From NCBI GenBank assembly GCA_963662155.1, contig OY759269.1:877501-941500 (forward strand): DNA of 64,000 nt. The letters run 5' to 3'. The translations under genes were made by a program, and so were the position numbers. Positions 37,701 through 49,700 of the stretch are shown here, piece after piece. This DNA comes from Lamellibrachia columna (lineage: Eukaryota > Annelida > Polychaeta > Sabellida > Siboglinidae). The notes beneath the pieces are model-generated. The model made no database searches, had not been told where the DNA came from, and was given only the letters and a program-made list of their open reading frames with translations. How positions within the stretch are numbered: position 1 is the stretch's first letter; the number at the start of each line of letters is the position of its first letter.

Positions 37701-40700
37701 GTATGGTCTACTCCAGTTGTACTCATCCTGTGGAGCCTGGTTGTATGGTCTCCTCCAGTTGTACTCATCCTGTGGAGCCTGGTTGTATGGTCTCCTCCAG
37801 TTGTACTCATACTGTGGAACCTGTTTGTATGGTCTCCTCCAGTTGTACTCATCCTGTGGAGCCTGGTTGTATGGTCTCCTCCAGTTGTACTCATCCTGTG
37901 GAGCCTGGTTGTATGGTCTCCTCCAGTTGTACTCATCCTGTGGAGCCTGGTTGTATGGTCTCCTCCAGTTGTACTCATCCTGTGGAGCCTGGTTGTATGG
38001 TCTCCTCCAGTTGTACTCATCCTGTGGAGCCTGGTTGTATGGTCTCCTCCAGTTGTACTCATCCTGTGGAGCCTGGTTGTATGGTCTCCTCCAGTTGTAC
38101 TCATCCTGTGGAGCCTGGTTGTATGGTCTCCTCCAGTTGTACTCATCCTGTGGAGCCTGGTTGTATGGTCTCCTCCATTTGTACTCATCCTGTGGAGCCT
38201 GGTTGTATGGTCTCCTCCAGTTGTACTCATCCTGTGGATGGTCTCCTCCAGTTGTACTCATCCAGTGGATGGTCTCCTCCAGTTGTACTCATCCTGTGGA
38301 TGGTCTCCTCCAGTTGTACTCATCCTGTGGATGGTCTCCTCCAGTTGTACTCATCCTGTGGATGGTCTCCTCCAGTTGTACTCATCCTGTGGATGGTCTC
38401 CTCCAGTTGTACTCATCCTGTGGATGGTCTCCTCCAGTTGTACTCATCCTGTGGATGGTCTCCTCCAGTTGTACTCATCCTGTGGATGGTCTCCTCCAGT
38501 CATATGTCTTCATCTTTCTCTTTCAGTTTGGCCGTCTCATTGACAAGGTGACCTTGATTATAGACCTGGAGAACTTCAGCATGAAACATTTACTCATGCC
38601 AGGTATGCATGACGTATGTCTTGCTAGAAGATAGATGCATGACATGTCTAATCATGGGTAGGTCGGGTAGGCTGGGTGGGTCGAGTAGGTCGGGTAGATG
38701 GGGTTGGTTGGGTAGGTCGGGCAGATCAGGTAGGTCGGGTAGTTGTGAAACTGTGAACAGTCTTATGTTGTAATATATGGAGCCGGACCACTTTTGCCTT
38801 TTTCTCACCAAATTTGAACCAGAACCAGTAATGCTTTATCTGATAATTTCACCAAAACTAATAAAAAAATTGCATAAACAAGCTGTCATGTTGTAGCCGA
38901 TACTAGATAGGTCATGTAGATCAGGTATGTCAGATAGATCGGGTATGTCAGGTAGATCGGGTAGATCAGGTAGGTCAGGCAGATCGGGTAGATCGGGTAG
39001 GTCAGGTAGGTCGGGCAGATCGGGTAGGTCGGGTAGATCGGGTAGGTCAGGTAGGTCGGTCAGATCGGGTAGGTCGGGTAGATTGGGTAGGTCAGGTAGG
39101 TCGGGCAGATCGGGTAGATCGGGTAGGTCAGGTAGGTCGGGCAGATCAGGTAGGTCGGGTAGATCAGGTAGGTCGGGCAGATCAGGTAGGTCAGGTAGAT
39201 CGGGTAGGTTGTGAAACTGTGAACAGTCTTATGTTGTAATATATCGAGCCTGATCACTTTTAATAAAATTAGTCTGAAACAAGATGAGCGAAAAAATTAA
39301 ATTGAGGTTGAACCGTTAACAAACTGGGGGTGGGGCTGCATTTCTCTAGAGACTGTTAGTTTCAGGGGTGTTTGTGTTGCTACCTACGATGACCTGTGTT
39401 GTTATCAGAGTTAACAGAATGATCTATGTAGTCAATAACAAATTGATCTGTGTTGTCATAATTAACCAAGTGATCTGTGTTGACTTTAGGCATGGATGTC
39501 CTGCTACAAATGATGGGTCAGACTGAAGCCAACTACCCAGAAACACTCAAGACATGTTTAGTTGTCAATGGTATGTTCATGGTTAGTTGTCAATGGTATG
39601 TTCATGTTTAGTTGTCAATGGTATGTTCATGTTTAGTTGTCAATGGTATGTTCATGTTTAGTTGTCAATGGTATGTTCATGTTTAGTTGTCAATGGTATG
39701 ATCTTGTTTAGTTGTCAATCTTTTTATGATGAAATTATGTCACCATTTTGTTCAATAATATGCACAAATATTTTTAACAAAGCAATTAGTCTAATTAGCT
39801 GATACAATGTTTTTTGGTAAGTGGACAACTAAATGATGCTCTTTCTCAAAATATGAATAATCTGAGAAATATAGTAAAATATTTGTATTCCATTGCAACA
39901 ACTCTCATCCCTTGTAATCCACTGCTGCACCTATGATCTTCTCTCCCATCCTTAGTAATCCATTGCTGCACCTATGATCTTCTCTCCCATCCTTAGTAAT
40001 CCATTGCTGCACCTATGATCTTCTCTCCCATCCTTAGTAATCCATTGCTGCACCTATGATCTTCTCTCCCATCCTTAGTAATCCATTGCTGCACCTATGA
40101 TCTTCTCTCCCATCCTTAGTAATCCATTGCTGCACCTATGATCTTCTCTCCCATCCCTTGTAATCCATTGCACACTCAATGCTCTTCCCTCTCATCCCTT
40201 GTATTCCATTGCAGTACCCATTATCTTCCTCCTCATCCCTTGTATTCCATTGCAGCACCCATGATCTTCCCTCTCACCCTTGTGGTCCATTGCAGCACCC
40301 ATGGTCTTCCCTCTAATCCCTTGTGTTCTGTTGTAGCACCCAAGATCTTTCCTCTCATCCCTTGTGTTCCAATGCAGCACCCATGATCTTCCCTCTCACC
40401 CTTGTGTTCTATTGCAGCACCCATGGTCTTCCCTCTAATCCCTTGTGTTCTGTTGCAGCAACCATGATCTTCCCCCTCATTCCGTGTATTCCGTTGCAGC
40501 ACCCACAATCTTCCCCCTCATCCCTTGTATTCCGTTGCAGCACCCATGATCTTCCCCCCTCATTCCTTGAATTCCATTGCAGCACCCATAATCTTCCCCC
40601 TCATCCCTTGTATTCTGTTGCAGCACCCATGATCTTCCCCCCTCATTCCTTGAATTCCATTGCAGCACCCATAATCTTCCCCCTCATCCCTTGTATTCTG

Positions 40701-43700
40701 TTGCAGCACCCATGATCTTCCCCCCTCATTCCTTGAATTCCATTGCAGCACCCATAATCTTCCCCCTCATCCCTTGTATTCTGTTGCAGCACCCATGATC
40801 TTCCCCCTCATCTACAAGGCATGTAAACCATTCATGAGTGATGACACAAAGAAGAAGATTGTCATACTTGGAGGTACGTACATTCTATACTTGGAGGTAC
40901 GTACATTCTATACTTGGAGGTACGTACATTCTATACTTGGAGGTACGTACATTCTATACTTGGAGGTACGTACATTCTATACTTGGAGGTACGTACATTC
41001 TATACTTGGAGGTACGTACATTCTATGCTTGGAGGTACGTACATTCTATGCTTGGAGGTACGTGCATTCTATACTTGGAGGTACGTACATTCTATACTTG
41101 GAGGTACGTACATTCTATACTTGGAGGTATGTACATTCTATGCTTGGAGGTACGTACATTCTATGCTTGGAGGTACGTACATTCTATGCTTGGAGGTACG
41201 TACATTCTATGCTTGGAGGTACGTACATTCTATGCTTGGAGGTACGTACATTCTATACTTGGAGGTACGTACATTCTATACTTGGAGGTACGTACATTCT
41301 ATGCTTGGAGGTTCGTACATTCTATACTTGGAGGTACGTACATTCTATACTTGGAGGTACGTACATTCTATACTTGGAGGTACGTACATTCTATGCTTGG
41401 AGGTACGTACATTCTATGCTTGGAGGAACGTACATTCTATGCTTGGAGGTACGTACATTCTATGCTTGAAGGTACATACATTCTATACTTGGAGGTACGT
41501 ACATTCTATGCTTGGAGGTACGTACATTCTATGCTTGGAGGTACGTACATTCTATACTTGGAGGTACGTACATTCTATGCTTGGAGGAACGTACATTATA
41601 TGCTTGGAGGTACATACATTCTATGCTTGGAGGTACATACATTCTAAACTTGGAGGAACGTACATTCAATGCTTAGAGGTACATACATTCTATGCTTGGA
41701 GGTAGATACATTCTATGCTTGGAGGAACGTACATTCAGTTACGTCGAGGCTGAGTGGTTAACCCTGGCTGTCACTTTGTGACAGTTAAATCGAGGCTGAG
41801 TGGTTAACCCTGGCTGTCACTTTGTGACAGCTACGTCGCAGCTGAGTGGTTAACCTTGGTTGTCACTTCGTGACAGTTACGTCGAGGCTGAGTGGTTAAC
41901 CTTGGCTGTCACTTCGTGACAGTTACGTCGAGGCTGAGTGGTTAACCTTGGCTGTCACTTTGTGACAGTTACGTCGAGGCTGAGTGGTTAACCTCGGCTG
42001 TCACTTCGTGACAGTTACGTCGAGGCTGAGTGGTTAACCTCGGCTGTCACTTCGTGACAGTTATGTCGAGGCTGAGTGGTTAACCTCGGCTGTCACTTCG
42101 TGACAGTTATGTCGAGGCTGAGTGGTTAACCTCGGCTGTCAATTCGTGACAGCTACGTCGAGGCTGAGTGGTTAACCTCGGCTGTCACTTCGTGACAGCT
42201 ACGTCGAGGCTGAGTGGTTAACCTCGGCTGTCACTTCGTGACAGCTACGTCGAGGCTCAGTGGGTAACCTCGGCTGTCACTTCGTGACAGCTACGTCGAG
42301 GCTGAGTGGGTAACCTCGGCTGTCACTTCGTGACAGCTACATCGAGACTGAGTGGTTAACCTTTGCTGTCACTTTGCAGCCAATTGGAAGGAGAAGCTGC
42401 TTGAGCAGATTGACCCGAGTGAACTGCCTCAGCACTGGGGTGGTACAGCAACTGATCCTGATGGGGATGTCAACTGTAGGTCTAAGGTGAGATGTCACAT
42501 TGTTCTGTTACTATGGTAATATATATGGTCATGCCAGAGTGAGGCTCTGAAGCCCCACAAGACAATGCACAGTGTGTGCAAACCACTGTGTTGCAAGACA
42601 GAAGGATGCCGAAGAATAATGTATAATAACTAAATTGGTATTATTTACATAATAAATCTGTGATTCACATGTGATTCACATGTGATCACAAGTGATAGAG
42701 TGAATCTTGCACTCATCTGTCAGTGCAAGGCGCTGTAGTAGATTATCTGTAGAATAGAAATAAGGTAATAGAATAGAATTTTATTGTAATTAGTGCAACA
42801 CACTCTGAAGAACAGTTTTAGAAATGAAAAAAATATAAATGACAATTAGGATATATATTAAATCATGCAGCTTAACTACACTCTGTTATGTATAACACAA
42901 ATAGTGTCCATTCAGGTAGAACATGTATTTAGCACAATTCTATGATAATTATGTTATTAAAGAAGATTACTGTGAGAAATTACATGAGGATATTTCATGG
43001 CTAATAATATTTAATAATAAACCTACTAAGGAAACAATGACAATTTTAGTAGCTTTATTAATCGGTATTTAAGCATTTATAGTCTTTAACATTTTAGTCC
43101 AATGTATACACTTCTGACCGAGGTCTTACTGAGGATATTGGGCAGTGATTATGCAGCATCCACTGTGACGTGGCAGCAACGGTGCTTGGAGGGCTTCAAA
43201 CAAGTTCAGCAAGATGGCACTTATTAGCTATTTTGCCATTGCATCTTTCATTTCTGAGCAGCCTGTAGACTCATTAAAAAATAATTATACTTTCATGCTC
43301 GCTAATGATAATAAAAAACATACAGATGCTTGAAATGACATTTCTCATGCCTTTCTCAAAGACAACAGTGCTGTGGGGTTGCATGTCTCATGCCTTTCTC
43401 AAAGACAACAATGCCGTGGGGTTGCATGTCTCATGCCTTTCTCAAAGACAACAATGCTGTGGCGTTGCATGTCTCATGCCTTTCGCAAAAACAACAGTGC
43501 TGTGGGGTTGCATGTCTCATGCCTTTCTCAAAGACAACAATGCCGTGGCGTTGCATGTCTCATGCCTTTCTCAAAGACAACAATGCCGTGGCGTTGCGTG
43601 TCTCATGCCTTTCTCAAAGACAACAATGCCGTGGGGTTGCATGTCTCATGCCTTTCTCAAAGACAACAATGCCGTGGGGTTGCATGTCTCATGCCTTTCT

Positions 43701-46700
43701 CAAAGACAACAATGCCGTGGGGTTGCATGTCTCATGCCTTTCTCAAAGACAACAATGCCGTGGCGTTGCATGTCTCATGCCTTTCTCAAAGACAACAATG
43801 CCGTGGGGTTGCATGTCTCATGCCTTTCTCAAAGACAACAATGCCGTGGCGTTGCATGTCTCATGCCTTTCGCAAAAACAACAGTGCTGTGGGGTTGCAT
43901 TTCTCATGCCTTTCGCAAAAACAACAGTGCTGTGGGGTTGCATGTCTCATGCCTTTCTCAAAGACAACAATGCCGTGGCGTTGCATGTCTCATGCCTTTC
44001 TCAAAGACAACAATGCCGTGGGGTTGCATGTCTCATGCTTTTCTCAAAGACAACAATGCCGTGGGGTTGCATGTCTCATGCCTTTCTCAAAGACAACAAT
44101 GCAGTGGGGTTGCATGTCTCATGCCTTTCTCAAAGACAACAATGCCGTGGCGTTGCATGTCTCATGCCTTTCGCAAAAACAACAGTGCTGTGGGGTTGCA
44201 TGTCTCATGCCTTTCTCAAAGACAACAATGCTGTGGGGTTGCATGTCTCATGCCTTTCTCAAAGACAACAATGCCGTGGGGTTGCATGTCTCATGCCTTT
44301 CTCAAAGACAACAATGCCGTGGGGTTGCATGTCTCATGCCTTTCTCAAAGACAACAATGCCGTGGGGTTGCATGTCTCATGCCTTTCGCAAAAACAACAA
44401 TGCCGTGGGGTTGCATGTCTCATGCCTTTCTCAAAGACAACAATGCCGTGGCGTTGCATGTCTCATGCCTTTCGCAAAAACAACAGTGCTGTGGGGTTGC
44501 ATTTCTCATGCCTTTCGCAAAAACAACAGTGCTGTGGGGTTGCATGTCTCATGCCTTTCTCAAAGACAACAATGCCGTGGGGTTGCATGTCTCATGCCTT
44601 TCTCAAAGACAACAATGCCGTGGGGTTGCATGTCTCATGCCTTTCTCAAAGACAACAATGCCGTGGGGTTGCATGTCTCATGCCTTTCTCAAAGACAACA
44701 ATGCCGTGGGGTTGCATGTCTCATGCCTTTCTCAAAGACAACAATGCTGTGGGGTTGCATGTCTCATGCCTTTCTCAAAGACAACAATGCCGTGGGGTTG
44801 CATGTCTCATGCCTTTCTCAAAGACAACAATGCCGTGGCGTTGCATGTCTCATGCCTTTCTCAAAGACAACAATGCCGTGGCGTTGCATGTCTCATGCCT
44901 TTCGCAAAAACAACAGTGCTGTGGGGTTGCATGTCTCATGCCTTTCTCAAAGACAACAATGTCATGGGGTTGCATGTCTAAAGTTGAAACTAATTATAAC
45001 ATCTTGCAGACATTTTCTAAATTTTCACTTGAAGAACTTGCATGTTTATCGCAGGCATTAATGGTTGCATCCTGCTTCAAAAACAACATTATCGTTTAAT
45101 CGTCACGGTAAACTGTGCTTAGCATTCGATTGTTTGTCACCAAGATGGCGGATCTCCATGGAAACCATACATCAGTGACATCGCTCTGCCCGTCCCAATG
45201 AGTGCATAAATAACAGTTTTTATTATTATGATATTATTACACAGTATGTTGTTGGCCCAGAGTGATGGCTGCTTATCTGATGTAGTCACAGTAGTGCAAA
45301 CCAGTTGCCAAGAACTAAAATAACTCTTTAATTCACTCTTTGCTTCAAGAAGCTCTCTGGCTTCAAGGAGCTCTCTGGCTTCAAGGAACACTTTGGCTTC
45401 AATGAACTCTCTGGCTTCAAGGAACACTTTGGCTTCAAGAAGCTTTTCTTTTGTGACTACGTGGTTGTGTCTTCCAGGTGTGCATGGGCGGAGACATCCC
45501 TGAATCGTTCCACATCAAGCCTGAGGCCCTGGTTGATAAGGACAGCATCATAGTCCTCACCATCCCACGCAGCTCGACTCGCGATGTCGAATTGCAAGTA
45601 AAGGAAACGGGCAAGGTGCTCAGGTAGGGGGCGCCACCTTACTTGGAGCTCACAACTGGTTTATGAATCACAAAGTAGCATGATATAAGATGTAGAATGT
45701 ACAGAGTGGCATGACATGATATATATAGAATGTACAAAGTGGCATGACATGATATATATAGAATGTACAAAGTGGCATGACATGAGATATAGAATGTACA
45801 AAGTGGCATGACATGAGAAGTACAATGTACAAAGTGGCATAACATGATATGTAGAGTGTACAAAGTGGCATGACATGAGATGTGGAATGTACAAAGTGGC
45901 ATGACATGAGGTGTGGAATGTACAAAGTGGCATGACATGATATGTAGAGTGTACAAAGTGGCATGGCATGAGATGTAGAGTGTACAAAGTGGCATGACAT
46001 GACAGATGTTGACTTCTGATTGACTTGGTGTGGGTAGTAGGATGTTGACTTCTGACTGACTTGGTGTGGGTAATAGGATGTTGACTTCTGACTGACTTGA
46101 TGTGGGTAGTAGGATGTTGACTTCTGACTGACTTGATGTGGGTAGTAGGATGTTGACTTCTGACTGACTTGGTGTGGGTAGTAGGATGTTGACTTCTGAC
46201 TGACTTGGTGTGGGTAGTAGGATGTTGACTTCTGACTGACTTGATGTGGGTAGTAGGATGTTGACTTCTGACTGACTTGGTGTGGGTAGTAGGATGTTGA
46301 CTTCTGACTGACTTGATGTGGGTAGTAGGATGTTGACTTCTGACTGACTTGGTGTGGGTAGTAGGATGTTGACTTCTGACTGACTTGGTGTGGGTAGTAG
46401 GATGTTGACTTCTGACTGACTTGGTGTGGGTAGTAGGATGTTGACTTCTGACTGACTTGGTGTGGGTAGTAGGATGTTGACTTCTGACTGACTTGGTGTG
46501 GGTAGTAGGATGTTGACTTCTGACTGACTTGGTGTGGGTAGTAGGATGTTGACTTCTGACTGACTTGGTGTGGGTAGTAGGATGTTGACTTCTGACTGAC
46601 TTGATGTGGGTAGTAGGATGTTGACTTCTGACTGACTTGATGTGGGTAGTAGGATGTTGACTTCTGACTGACTTGGTGTGGGTAGTAGGATGTTGACTTC

Positions 46701-49700
46701 TGACTGACTTGGTGTGGGTAGTAGGATGTAGTATTAAATGATTGCTTTACTCTTTTTTCTAGATGGGTGTTTTGGTCAGAAGGCTATGACATCAAGTTCA
46801 AGGTCTCGTTCAAATTGAATAACTCAAAGGAGCCAGAAACACTGAAGCCACTCAAGCGTATCGACTGTCACCTGGTGCCAGAAGATGGCATTTTGGAGTG
46901 TTCAAACATGGGGACATGTATGTATTAGGTCATAAAAATAATAACAGACATGTATATTAATTGGAGTTTCATTTGCTATTGCACAAACTGTTTAGGTTCA
47001 AATGTTGACTAATGCATTTTCATGAATCATGAATTATAAAGCCTATAAAGATAATAATTATGATAATAATTTCTGGGGTCAATATTTTCCCTATTGATTC
47101 CCCAATGATGATTTTGTGTGTACGATAACACAATTGATTATACCATTTTCTACTTCACACAACTATGAAGTTAACATACTTTCAACATTCCAACACCCTT
47201 TGTGTCTTCCTCAGGAACGCAATTTTAGTGTTAGTTCTTCTACTCGCCAGTAGGTGTGGTGAGCTGTCTGTCCCACAAATGGCTGAGCCTGTGCCCCGTC
47301 ATATGTAGGTGTGGTGAGCAGACTGTCCCACAAATGGCTGAGCCTGTGCCCCGTCATATGTTGGTTTGGTGAGCAGTCTGTCCCACAAATGGCTGAGCCT
47401 GCGCCCCGTCATATGTTGGTGTGGTGAGCAGACTGTCCCACAAATGGCTGAGCCTGTGCCCCGTCATATGTTGGTGTGGTGAGCTGTCTGTCCCACAAAT
47501 GGCTGAGCCTGTGCCCCGTCATATGTTGGTGTGGTGAGCTGTCTGTCCCACAAATGGCTGAGCCTGTGCCCCGTCATATGTTGGTGTGGTGAGCAGACTG
47601 TCCCACAAATTGCTGAGCCTGCGCCCCGTCATATGTTGGTGTGGTGAGCAGTCTGTCCCACAAATGGCTGAGCCTGCGCCCCGTCATATGTTGGTGTGGT
47701 GAGCTGTCTGTCCCACAAATGGCTGAGCCTGCGCCCCGTCATATGTTGGTGTGGTGAGCAGTCTGTCCCACAAATTGCTGAGCCTGCGCCCCGTCATATG
47801 TTGGTGTGGTGAGCAGTCTGTCCCACAAATGGCTGAGCCTGCGCCCCGTCATATGTTGGTGTGGTGAGCAGTCTGTCCCACAAATTGCTGAGCCTGCGCC
47901 CCGTCATATGTTGGTGTGGTGAGCAGTCTGTCCCACAAATGGCTGAGCCTGTGCCCCGTCATATGTTGGTGTGGTGAGCAGTCTGTCCCACAAATGGCTG
48001 AGCCTGCGCCCCGTCATATGTTGGTGTGGTGAGCTGTCTGCCCCACAAATGGCTGAGCCTGTGCCCCGTCATATGTTGGTGTGGTGAGCTGTCTGTCCCA
48101 CAAATGGCTGAGCCTGTGCCCCGTCATATGTTGGTGTGGTGAGCTGTCTGTCCCACAAATGGCTGAGCCTGTGCCCCGTCATATGTTGGTGTGGTGAGCT
48201 GTCTGTCCCACAAATGGCTGAGCCTGTGCCCCGTCATATGTTGGTGTGGTGAGCTGTCTGTCCCACAAATGGCTGAGCCTGTGCCCCGTCATATGTTGGT
48301 GTGGTGAGCTGTCTGTCCCACAAATGGCTGAGCCTGTGCCCCGTCATATGTTGGTGTGGTGAGCTGTCTGTCCCACAAATGGCTGAGCCTGTGCCCCGTC
48401 ATATGTTGGTGTGGTGAGCTGTCTGTCCCACAAATGGCTGAGCCTGTGCCCCGTCATATGTTGGTGTGGTGAGCTGTCTGTCCCACAAATGGCTGAGCCT
48501 GTGCCCCGTCATATGTTGGTGTGGTGAGCTGTCTGTCCCACAAATGGCTGAGCCTGTGCCCCATCATATGTTGGTGTGGTGAGCTGTCTGTCCCACAAAT
48601 GGCTGAGCCTGTACCCCATCATCTCGATTCCTGATCAGTTTTCCTGATTGATAGAGCCTCCTTTAACCACCTGACACCTCCGTTGCTTTCCCTATCAGTC
48701 GCTCTCCCAGTGATTGTGTGCCAACTCTATAGCTGTGCTGTGTCAGAGAGAATTGTATAATCATTCAATTCCCAACTTGATGGCTATGTGCACCAATAAC
48801 ACTACTACCTCAGGACCATTGTGTGACACTGAGGACCATTGTGTGACACTGAGGATCATTGTGTGACAATGATGACCGTTGTGTGACACTGAGGACCATT
48901 GTGTGAAGCTGAGGACTGTTGTCTGACACTGAGGACTGTTGTCAGACACTGAGGACTGTTGTCTGACACTGACGACTGTTGTCTGACTTTGAGGACTGTT
49001 GTCTGACACTGAGGACTGTTGTCTGACACTGAGGACTGTTGTCTGACACTGAGGACTGTTGTCTGACACTGAGGACTGTTGTCTGACACTGAGGACTGTT
49101 GTCTGACACTGAGGACTGTTGTCTGACACTGATGACTGTTGTCTGACACTGTGGACAGCTGCTGTCAACATCATCTCATTGCTTGAGGATTTTAACTTGT
49201 GATGTCTTGACAGTCCTCTGCCTTTCTAATTGTGAATCTGCCACATTTATGTAACAACATGCATTTATAATACAGATTCATAACTGTACAATGAAACTGA
49301 CCAATTGAAAAAACTTAAATTCTAAATATAGATACATTAACATACACACCTTGAAATAATATATGAAAAGTAAAATACACTGAAGTAAAAATAATAAGTT
49401 GGCTAAGTTTACACATTGGTTGTCTTAAAAAGTTTACACATTGGTTGTCTTAAAAAGTTTACACATTGGTTGTCTTAAAAAGTTTACACATTGGTTGTCT
49501 TAAAAAGTTTACACATTGGTTGTCTTAAAAAGTTTACACATTGGTTGTCTTAAAAAGTTTACACATTGGTTGTCTTAAAAAGTTTACACATTGGTTGTCT
49601 TAAAAAGTTTACACATTGGTTGTCTTAAAAAGTTTACACATTGGTTGTCTTAAAAAGTTTACACATTGGTTGTCTTAAAAAGTTTACACATTGGTTGTCT

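Noticed and set aside
36095..38230. 711-codon minus-strand and 661-codon plus-strand frames
   Set aside because: Both arise from the 42-base (14-codon) intronic repeat and overlap each other.
43305..45099. Three overlapping frames of about 560 codons
   Set aside because: Same 43-base unit in three phases within intron 9; not accepted as genes, though the lack of stops is noted as a finding.
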